Source: Deltaproteobacteria bacterium (lineage in GTDB: Bacteria; Desulfobacterota; Syntrophia; Syntrophales; JAFGHS01). From it: 47,072 bases of DNA. The translations under genes were made by a program, and so were the position numbers. Every line of letters starts with the position of its first letter. The stretch's first letter is position 1. The stretch is from positions 1 through 47,072 of the forward strand of contig JAFGLN010000038.1 of NCBI GenBank assembly GCA_016928025.1, in the 5' to 3' direction. The notes under the pieces were generated by a model, which saw nothing but the letters and a program-made list of their open reading frames with translations, ran no database searches and was not told where the DNA came from. Below are positions 26,392 through 33,493 of the stretch, one piece after another.

Positions 26392-26550
26392 GTGACGGAC
26401 TCGTGAAAAATCGAGAATCACCCTCTCCCTTGATGGGAGAGGGTTGGGGTGAGGGTGAGAAATAACGTTATTACAAGTGATTATAAATCCCCCTCCCCTT
26501 CATCCCCTCCCACCAAGGGAGGGGAATATGACTTTTTACGAGTCCGTCAC
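26392..26550. repeat. palindromic repeat element, copy 1 (159 bp)
   Basis: The ends are inverted: 17 of 18 bases match between GTGACGGACTCGTGAAAA (left) and the reverse complement of the right end (GTGACGGACTCGTAAAAA). Inside are two purine/pyrimidine hairpins, CCCTCTCCC/GGGAGAGGG (26421-26443) and CCCCTCCC/GGGAGGGG (26504-26524). At the centre is the perfect palindrome AATAACGTTATT (26461-26472). There is no coding capacity. It sits between two plus-strand genes. Confidence 0.85.
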
Positions 26551-26591
26551 TTATTACCGGTTACTATTTTTTATCAATGGAGGAGGGAATT

Positions 26592-28097
26592 ATGGTCAAC
26601 TGTATTGTGGAGACAAAGGCGGGTAAGATTCAAGGCTATGAAACGGACGGTATCAAAATATTCAAGGGCATTCCTTATGCAGAGTCGCCGGTCGGTGAGC
26701 TGAGATTCAGCCCTTCCGTTCCGAAAGAATCCTGGAGCGGCGTTCTGGATTGCACAAAGCCGGGCCCGATCGTGCCGCAGCGGGACGCCCCCTTCTCCCC
26801 CAAACCCCTTCCCCCGCAAGATGAAGAAGGCTGCCTGAATTTGAATGTCTGGACGCCGGGAACGGATGCCGGGCGCCGCCCCGTCCTGTTTTGGATCCAC
26901 GGCGGCGGGTTTTCCTTCGGAAGCGGCTCTTTCGACGACGGTTCCCAGTTGGCCCGGCGTGGCGACTGCGTCGTGGTCACCATCAACTACCGCGTCAATA
27001 TTTTTGGCTTTTTATATATCAAGGACAAGATGGCCAACCTGGGGCAACTGGATCAGATTAACGCCCTCGAATGGGTGCAGGCAAATATCGATCGTTTCGG
27101 TGGTGATCCTGAGAATGTCACGATATTCGGCGAGTCGGCCGGGGCGGTCATCGTCTGCAGTCTGATGGCCATGCCGGCGGCAAAAGGCCTCTTCCGCCGG
27201 GTCATCGCCGAAAGCGGAAACGCCCATCCCAAATCCTATAATCCGCAGGACGGCCTGGCCGGTACCGGGAAGATACTGGCCGCTTTGGGCGTTGAGGATG
27301 GAGATATTAACGCTTTAAGGAAAATACCGGCGGAAGAAATCGTCAAGGTCGCAGAAAGGGTGGAACTGGAAGCTCGTGCTGAAGGACTGTTGTTTCCCTA
27401 CGGCATTTATGTGGACGGCAAGACCCTGCCCGAGCATCCCCTGGAGGCGATCCGCAGGGGCTATGCCAAAGACGTTGAGCTGATCATCGGAACCAACCGG
27501 GACGAAGCCAAACTCTACACGGCTCTCATGCCGTCGGGACAGAATCTCGATGAAGGTGGGCTTCTGAAGGCGGTCGCCAAAATGTTGGCCCGATACGATC
27601 AGGACGAAGCCGCCGCCGCCCGGATGATCGATGTCTATCGCCAGGCCCGGGAAGGCAAACTGCCGACGGACCCGCAAAACATTCTGGACGCCATGACGAC
27701 GGATTCCCGTTTCCGGATTCCGGCCCTCCTGTTGGCCGAAGCCCAGAGCCAGCACCAACACCATGTTTTCTCTTATTTATTTACGTATCAATCACCAGCA
27801 CTGGGGGGCAAACTGGGGGCCTGTCACGGCCTCGAAGTGCCGTTTGTTTTCGGCAAGCTGGGTGAAAAACAGCGGTTTATCTTTCCGGGAAGAAGCCCGG
27901 AAATAGATACCTTAAGCAACAACATGCTGGACGCCTGGACGGCCTTCGCCCGGACGGGAAATCCCTCCCATGACGGCCTGCCCGCCTGGCCGCCGTTTGA
28001 TCTCGTGCAGCGGCGCACGATGATCTTTGATCTTGAAACGAGGATTGACGAAGATCCCTTCGGTGCGGAAAGGAAGGCCTGGGACGGCATTCTATAG
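26592..28097 (+). CDS. carboxylesterase type B (cytoplasmic)
   Basis: 501-aa alpha/beta hydrolase without a signal peptide. FKGIPYAESPVGELRF, EEGCLNLNVW and LFWIHGGGFSFGSG are family signatures. The triad is S182 (FGESAGA), E305 (GTNRDEAKLY) and H412 (CHGLEVPFVFG). The ATG at 26592 is preceded by GGAGGAGGG; an ATG five codons earlier would place that ribosome site inside the gene. A paralogue of the secreted esterase at 17811-19322, but with the usual GESAG elbow. Likely hydrolyses ester or amide bonds of xenobiotic-like substrates. Confidence 0.93.
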   Translation: MVNCIVETKAGKIQGYETDGIKIFKGIPYAESPVGELRFSPSVPKESWSGVLDCTKPGPIVPQRDAPFSPKPLPPQDEEGCLNLNVWTPGTDAGRRPVLFWIHGGGFSFGSGSFDDGSQLARRGDCVVVTINYRVNIFGFLYIKDKMANLGQLDQINALEWVQANIDRFGGDPENVTIFGESAGAVIVCSLMAMPAAKGLFRRVIAESGNAHPKSYNPQDGLAGTGKILAALGVEDGDINALRKIPAEEIVKVAERVELEARAEGLLFPYGIYVDGKTLPEHPLEAIRRGYAKDVELIIGTNRDEAKLYTALMPSGQNLDEGGLLKAVAKMLARYDQDEAAAARMIDVYRQAREGKLPTDPQNILDAMTTDSRFRIPALLLAEAQSQHQHHVFSYLFTYQSPALGGKLGACHGLEVPFVFGKLGEKQRFIFPGRSPEIDTLSNNMLDAWTAFARTGNPSHDGLPAWPPFDLVQRRTMIFDLETRIDEDPFGAERKAWDGIL

Positions 28098-28230
28098 AAT
28101 ATATTATGAGAGCGGGAGGACGGATTGCAAATCCGGGCCTTCCGCTGGCCATTCTAAAAAACGAAATCATATTGACATCCCGTTGCTGTACCTTTATATT
28201 CCCTGCGCCGGTAAAATCCTTTTTCACAGT

Positions 28231-28448
28231 TGACGAACTCGTAAAAAACCCTCATGCCCCGTGGGGCGCCACGAGGCATGAAAACCACTGGTTCTGTTTT
28301 CATAATAAGTCGAAAATCACCCTCTCCCTTGAGGGGAGAGGGTTGAGGTGAGGGTGAGAAATAACGTTATTACAATGGATGATCAATCCCCCTCCCCTTC
28401 ATCCCCTCCCACCAAGGGAGGGGAATATAACTTTTTACGGGGCTGTCA
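28231..28448. repeat. palindromic repeat element, copy 2 (218 bp, with insert)
   Basis: The left end is TGACGAACTCGTAAAAA (28231-28247); the right end is more degenerate (TTTTTACGGGGCTGTCA). It shares both polypurine hairpins and the central AATAACGTTATT (28360-28371) with copy 1. Between the left end and the first hairpin it carries about 60 extra bases that include a hairpin with TCATGCC/GGCATGA arms (about 28251-28280). It fills most of the 462-base gap before the ATPase gene; the remainder holds no gene I recognise. Confidence 0.8.
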
Positions 28449-28559
28449 CGGTTGAGTCCAAGGATTTTTAAAGGGCGACCCCTGCGGACATTCCCGGCAT
28501 AACGGTTTCGGCATAATCTTATCGTTGCAAAGAAGCAAAAAAGCTGAGAAAGATCGAAC

Positions 28560-31241
28560 ATGGACAAAAAACATTGGCATCAAAAAACGGTTGAAGAAGT
28601 TTTTCAAGAAATCGGTTCCGGCCCTGCGGGGCTCAGCCATGAAGAAGCGGCGGACAGGCTTCGCCGATACGGTCCGAACGCACTCATCGAAAAGAAGAAG
28701 AAATCTCCGGTCATGATGTTCCTCGATCAGTTCAAGGACTTCATGATTATCGTCCTGATTGCGGCGGCCGTCATCTCCGGTGTGATCGGGGAACTATCGG
28801 ATACGATCGCCATCGTGGTGATCGTCATTCTCAATGCCGTCATCGGTTTTGTCCAGGAATATCGTGCGGAAAAGGCAATGGAAGCCCTCAAGAAAATGGC
28901 GGCCGCCAATGCGGTCGTCCTCCGGGACGGCACGCCGGCGACCGTCCCGGCCGAAGAGATCGTTCCGGGCGATTGGGTCCTCCTCGAGGCGGGACGGATT
29001 GTTCCCGCCGATATGCGCGTTACGGAGGCGGCGAACCTCCAGGTGGAAGAAGCGGCCCTGACGGGCGAATCGATGCCCGTGGACAAACACATGGATGCCC
29101 TGACGGATGCGCAGCTGCCCCTGGGGGACCGGAAGAATATGTCCTACAAGGGGACGTTTGTCACCTACGGTCGGGGTGCCGGTGTGGTGACCGCCACGGG
29201 TATGAACACGGAGCTGGGCCGAATCGCCGCCATGCTTCAGGGGGAGGAGGAAGTCAAGACGCCTCTGCAAAAGAGGCTGACCGCCTTCGGCCAAAAATTG
29301 GCCATCTCCATCCTGGTGATTTGTGCCGTTGTTTTCGTGGCCGGGCTGATGAGAGGGGAAGAACCCCTGCTTATGCTACTGACGGCCATCTCCCTGGCTG
29401 TTGCCGCCATTCCGGAGGCCCTGCCCGCCGTCATCACCATCTCCCTTGCTCTGGGGGCGAAAAAACTGGTTGCGCAAAACGCCCTGATCCGCAAGCTTCC
29501 CGCCGTTGAGACCCTCGGTTCCGTGACCTATATCTGCTCGGACAAAACGGGGACCCTCACCTTGAACAGGATGAGCGTGGAAGAAATTTACTGTGACGGC
29601 GGCCTGGTCAAAATCGGCGACCAACAGGGACCGGACGAAAATAATGTCCGAAACACCGGCACGTCGCCGACGGTGCGCGACTATCTGATGTCCGGCCTGG
29701 CCCTCAGCAACGACGTGGGCCTGGACAACGAAAACAATCTGATCGGCGATCCCACGGAAACCGCTCTATATCAGGTGGCCGGTTTATATGGATTTGATAA
29801 AAGCAGCCTGGAGCGTGATCTCCCCCGTGTGGCCGAGCTGCCTTTCGATTCGGAGCGGAAGTGCATGACCACGTTTCATAAATTCGGCAACAACGGGCAG
29901 CCCGGCGATGCGCCCTATATATCGTTTACCAAAGGCGCCCTCGATGTCCTGATTCCGCGTTCGGTGAATGTCTTGACTTCGCAGGGATTGCAGGCTCTGG
30001 ATGCCGCCGAGATGGAGCGGGTCAACGAGGCCATGGCTGCCGACGGCATGCGGATTCTTTGTCTATGTATGAAAAAATGGGACACCTTGCCCGATCCCTT
30101 GACCCCGGAGACCGCGGAAACGGATTTAACTTTATTGGGCCTCATGGGTTTGATGGACCCTCCCCGGGAGGAGGCCAAAGAGGCCGTTGCCATGTGCAAG
30201 GGCGCGGGTATCAAACCCGTTATGATCACGGGAGACCATCCGCTGACGGCCCTGTCGATTGCCAAGAGGCTGGGCATGATGGACGACGGCGCACCCGAAG
30301 CCATCACAGGCCGGGAGCTGGAAAACCTGTCTATGGAAGAATTTGAAAACAGGGTCGAACATCTCAGCGTGTATGCCCGGGTGGCGCCGGAGCAGAAGCT
30401 CAAGATTGTGAAGGCCCTGCAGGACAAGGGGCAGTTCGTCGCCATGACGGGTGACGGCGTCAACGATGCGCCGGCCCTGAAACGGGCCGACATCGGCGTG
30501 GCCATGGGGATCACGGGCACCGATGTCTCCAAGGAAGCGGCCCATATGATCCTGCTGGACGATAATTTTGCCACCATCGTCAAGGCGGTCAAGGAGGGAA
30601 GACGGATCTTCGACAACATCCGCAAGTTTATCAAGTACACCATGACGAGCAATTCCGGCGAGATCTGGACGATCTTTCTGGCGCCTTTTCTCGGGCTCCC
30701 CATCCCGCTGTTGCCGATTCATATCCTCTGGATCAATCTGGTGACGGACGGACTGCCCGGTCTGGCCCTGGCAGCGGAACCAGCGGAAAAAGGGCTCATG
30801 CAGCGGCCGCCCCGACATCCCCGGGAGAGCATCTTTGCCCACGGCATGGCCGCCCATATCATCTGGGTCGGGCTGCTCATGGGATTTGCTTCCATCTTCA
30901 CGCAGGCGTGGTCCATCAAAACAGGCCATGCCCACTGGCAGACCATGACGTTTACCGTTTTATGCCTCAGCCAGATGGGGCACGTCCTGGCCATCCGGGC
31001 GGAGACGGAAAGCTTTTTCCGGCAGGGCCTGTTTTCCAATATGCCCCTGCTCGGCGCCGTCGTTCTGACATTTGTCTTGCAACTGGCCACGATTTATGTG
31101 CCCTTTCTCAACCCCATCTTCAAGACGGAGCCGCTGTCGCTCCCCGAGCTGGGTTTCACACTGGTTCTGTCGTCCGTGGTTTTTGTGGCCGTGGAGATCG
31201 AAAAGTTCGTTAAAAGGCGAATGGCCGGCCGGAGACGTTAG
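28560..31241 (+). CDS. P-type Ca2+-transporting ATPase (P2A-like)
   Basis: 893-aa inner-membrane cation pump. The phosphorylated Asp is D328 in CSDKTGTLT. TGES (168-171) is the dephosphorylation loop, and MTGDGVNDAPALKRADIG is the hinge motif. Ion-site residues match SERCA site II: PEALP in M4 (E286), the N and E of SNSGE in M5, and NLVTDGLP in M6. The N-terminus (WHQKTVEEVFQEIG) is typical. This supports Ca2+ (or Ca2+/Mn2+) export. The ribosome site is weak (GAGAAAG). Confidence 0.93.
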   Translation: MDKKHWHQKTVEEVFQEIGSGPAGLSHEEAADRLRRYGPNALIEKKKKSPVMMFLDQFKDFMIIVLIAAAVISGVIGELSDTIAIVVIVILNAVIGFVQEYRAEKAMEALKKMAAANAVVLRDGTPATVPAEEIVPGDWVLLEAGRIVPADMRVTEAANLQVEEAALTGESMPVDKHMDALTDAQLPLGDRKNMSYKGTFVTYGRGAGVVTATGMNTELGRIAAMLQGEEEVKTPLQKRLTAFGQKLAISILVICAVVFVAGLMRGEEPLLMLLTAISLAVAAIPEALPAVITISLALGAKKLVAQNALIRKLPAVETLGSVTYICSDKTGTLTLNRMSVEEIYCDGGLVKIGDQQGPDENNVRNTGTSPTVRDYLMSGLALSNDVGLDNENNLIGDPTETALYQVAGLYGFDKSSLERDLPRVAELPFDSERKCMTTFHKFGNNGQPGDAPYISFTKGALDVLIPRSVNVLTSQGLQALDAAEMERVNEAMAADGMRILCLCMKKWDTLPDPLTPETAETDLTLLGLMGLMDPPREEAKEAVAMCKGAGIKPVMITGDHPLTALSIAKRLGMMDDGAPEAITGRELENLSMEEFENRVEHLSVYARVAPEQKLKIVKALQDKGQFVAMTGDGVNDAPALKRADIGVAMGITGTDVSKEAAHMILLDDNFATIVKAVKEGRRIFDNIRKFIKYTMTSNSGEIWTIFLAPFLGLPIPLLPIHILWINLVTDGLPGLALAAEPAEKGLMQRPPRHPRESIFAHGMAAHIIWVGLLMGFASIFTQAWSIKTGHAHWQTMTFTVLCLSQMGHVLAIRAETESFFRQGLFSNMPLLGAVVLTFVLQLATIYVPFLNPIFKTEPLSLPELGFTLVLSSVVFVAVEIEKFVKRRMAGRRR

Positions 31242-31440
31242 GGAAGCAACATCCCCCTGATTCGGACGATGGGCGGGACCAACGGCTTCGTGCATCGCGC
31301 GACGCTGGCGACCACCATTGTCCTGCTGGCCCGTTGAAACCGACTTTTCTGACATCCTCGATCTGGATTTGGTGCGGGCCTGTGAAGACGTCGAAGGCAC
31401 TTCTCTGAAGGAACGGAGATAATAATTGTATGAAGGTTGT
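31242..31440 (+). pseudogene. possible gene remnant after the ATPase
   Basis: Two short frames suggest a decayed gene: MGGTNGFVHRATLATTIVLL up to a stop near 31338, then in another frame TDFSDILDLDLVRACEDVEG ending at TAA near 31422. Joined by one frameshift they would give a continuous 58-residue tail. I do not recognise the family, and coincidence is possible. Confidence 0.25.
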
Positions 31441-31447
31441 TTATTAA

Positions 31448-31476
31448 TTGACACCCATGGCTGCGCCTTATATAGC
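31448..31476 (+). promoter_or_regulatory. sigma-70-type promoter of the 345-aa dockerin protein gene
   Basis: Perfect TTGACA (31448-31453), 17-base spacer, TATAGC (31471-31476), 100 bases before the start codon. The leader then holds a perfect 14-bp palindrome, CGTTCCGCGGAACG (31486-31499), and TCCATT-TT-AATGGA near 31522, either of which could be an operator or leader structure. Confidence 0.6.
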
Positions 31477-31576
31477 GTAGGTGCGCGTTCCGCGGAACGG
31501 CCGGTCGGGGACGGCGTTCAATCCATTTTAATGGATGGTGTTTTTAAGATTATGTTGCGAGGGACAGAAAAAGAGT

Positions 31577-32614
31577 ATGCTTACTAAAAGATTTGGTTGG
31601 TTTTTTTTATCATTTCTGTTTATTGCCGCCACCGGCACCGCCGCGACCTTCGAAAAGGTCAGTGTCTCCTACAGTGTGGCCCGCCAGGGTATCCTGCAAT
31701 GTCCCCTGGCGAACAATCCGCCTGAATTATCCTGGACGTTCCGCGAAACGATGGACGGCTTCGACACCGAATACACGTTTTGGTCCCATACGCCGATCCT
31801 GAGAAAAGACGCCGGCCTCCTGGTCAGCCTCGATTCGGTCGAGAACGTCGGATCCGGCATGTTCGATGATCAGCCCGGAGGCGAAGCTTACGCCATGGAG
31901 GCGGGCGGCGGGATCTATAACCGCGTGAACGCTTACGCTTATCAGCGGCCGGTTTTTGAGGTCTGGCGGCCTGCCTATGGCTCCAGCTACACCCTGAATA
32001 TGTCTGTCGGCACCGATACCGAAGCCTATTACAAAATCCAGGCGACGAACGGCGAAAACGAAGGCGATGAGGTCACGCTGCGGGTTGGCGGCTATGTGGA
32101 GGCCACGCACAGCGCCTCAGGCCCGGAGGGCACGGCGATCGTGCAGGTGATCGGCCCGGGCGGCGTCAGCGGCTTCAACAATATTGCCTACACGCCGGGT
32201 TATGTCAACCAGTCCGACGGCGTCTGGCACAACATATCGGGCACCCGTTATTTCACGGCCCACATCGGTGACGTCATCGGCATGCGCGCCTCCGTATTCT
32301 CCTCGATAGGTCCCGTGGCGAGCGCACCGATCAAAAACTGGATACTGGATCATTACCGACCGCGCAGCCTTTATGCATCATCCTGGCTGGATGCGTCCAT
32401 CGTCGCCAAACCCCTGCCGGGGGACTTGGACGGCAACGAGGCTGTCGATATGGGGGACGCCGTCCTTGTCCTCCAAATTTTGTCCGGTCAGGTTCCTGAT
32501 CAATTGCGCTTCGAGTATGTGGAAGCCGGCGTGGACATCAATGGGGACAACCAGGCCGGCCTGGCGGAACTGCTGTATATCATGCAGACAACGTCGGGTT
32601 TGCGTCAGAATTGA
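31577..32614 (+). CDS. secreted protein with C-terminal dockerin-like repeats
   Basis: 345 aa. The start at 31577 gives a signal peptide with core WFFLSFLFIAATGTA. The body (about 25-275) is a beta-rich domain I cannot name. The last 65 residues contain two Ca2+-loop repeats: GDLDGNEAVDMGDAVLVLQ and GVDINGDNQAGLAELLYIMQ, ending in TSGLRQN. The Asp/Asn spacing is that of dockerin or EF-hand-like loops. The same module occurs in the protease at 37504 and the large protein at 41946. The organism shows no cellulosome genes here, so the module may serve another Ca2+-dependent attachment. Confidence 0.8.
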   Translation: MLTKRFGWFFLSFLFIAATGTAATFEKVSVSYSVARQGILQCPLANNPPELSWTFRETMDGFDTEYTFWSHTPILRKDAGLLVSLDSVENVGSGMFDDQPGGEAYAMEAGGGIYNRVNAYAYQRPVFEVWRPAYGSSYTLNMSVGTDTEAYYKIQATNGENEGDEVTLRVGGYVEATHSASGPEGTAIVQVIGPGGVSGFNNIAYTPGYVNQSDGVWHNISGTRYFTAHIGDVIGMRASVFSSIGPVASAPIKNWILDHYRPRSLYASSWLDASIVAKPLPGDLDGNEAVDMGDAVLVLQILSGQVPDQLRFEYVEAGVDINGDNQAGLAELLYIMQTTSGLRQN

Positions 32615-32817
32615 TCGATCCTCATAAAAATTGCCGTTATGGCCTTAGGACCATTCCTTTGGGGGTTAACCGAGAATGCCTGGTTTCCCTATCCGGAAAG
32701 ACGGCCATTCGTCTTCTGATGATTCCGGAAATCGTGGCATATGGACTAAAACATCGCACAGTCGGTGTCACGAAAGCTGAAAATGTGAATTTTTATCCAT
32801 AATTTATATATGATGGT

Positions 32818-32898
32818 CCTGTAAAATGTCATATTCCCCTCCCTTGGTGGGAGGGGATGAAGGGGAGGGGGATTTTCGACTTTTTACGAGTTCGTCAT
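32818..32898. repeat. palindromic repeat element, copy 3 (short, inverted)
   Basis: It contains the CCCCTCCC/GGGAGGGG hairpin (32836-32856) in a 45-base block nearly identical to the right half of copy 1 in reverse. The right end, TTTTTACGAGTTCGTCA, is the family terminus; the left end is degenerate. Compared with copies 1 and 2 it lacks the CCCTCTCCC half and the central palindrome, so it looks like a deletion derivative. Confidence 0.75.
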
Positions 32899-33211
32899 AT
32901 ATACAGGGTCTTAAAAAAACCCCGGTCCTGACCGTACACCTCTTCCCTACCGACTTTCCTGTCGGTAATCTTTACAACCGATGAAATCCTAAAATACCTC
33001 GTAATTACAAAAGAATTCTCCCCGCATGCCGAGGACTGTGATACCAAATGTCGGATATCTTTACGAATGCCATACGCCTACAATGACATATCGAACGGAA
33101 TTTATTTATATATCAATGAGTTATGAATGTGGCATAAAAAATGCTCAATACGGCATGATGGCTGTTTTATTTGTTCAGAAAACGGTGCCGGGCCATATCG
33201 CCGTTTCCTGA

Positions 33212-33373
33212 GGGAGGGCCATTTTACGGTATGTTTCCCTCTTTTTTAATGGCCTCTTCCCGGGCGGGAAATATTTTGATGATGGGGATTCTGATCAACG
33301 GGAGGAGAGCCTTACCAGCGTCGGGCTGGAAGCGGATAACATTTTGATATTACGACATATATTCATGGCTTAA
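33212..33373 (+). pseudogene. short frame resembling the tail of a beta-grasp protein
   Basis: Between TGA 33209 and TAA 33371-33373 the frame reads RYVSLFFNGLFPGGKYFDDG and later REESLTSVGLEADNILIL. The spacing of 'LFFNG', 'SLTSVGL' and 'DNILIL' recalls the last strands of ubiquitin/EsaB-like folds. There is no ATG or clear N-terminal half. Low confidence; it could be chance. Confidence 0.2.
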
Positions 33374-33493
33374 GGGGTCTTTTCCATGTCATGATGATAG
33401 ATGTAAAAGGATAAGAGAGGGAATCTTTCTTGTAAAGGATTCCGACAATTTAAAATACAGGGGCTTCAGACGATCATACGAAAGGAGCGATAG

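Larger units (their letters stand above)
32615..33493. other. 879-base gap with repeats and possible gene fragments
   Basis: No gene with good support. Two open frames (32611-32802 and 33026-33211) have no ribosome site and no recognisable product. The gap holds repeat copy 3, a hairpin TACCGAC/GTCGGTA (32948-32967), a fragment-like frame at 33212-33373 and a stem GGAATC/GATTCC just before the PEP-CTERM gene. Its local AT-richness differs from the coding regions. Confidence 0.5.

Noticed and set aside
26411..26525. Repeated CCCTCTCCC/CCCCTCCC blocks as a CRISPR or simple-sequence array
   Set aside because: The blocks are arms of two distinct hairpins inside an element with inverted ends; there is no regular repeat-spacer order.
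32611..32802. 63-codon frame after the 345-aa dockerin protein
   Set aside because: It overlaps the previous stop, has no ribosome site and no recognisable sequence.
33026..33373. TGA at 33209 read as selenocysteine joining two frames
   Set aside because: No SECIS-like stem is evident after the TGA, there is no redox motif, and the upstream frame does not look like a protein.
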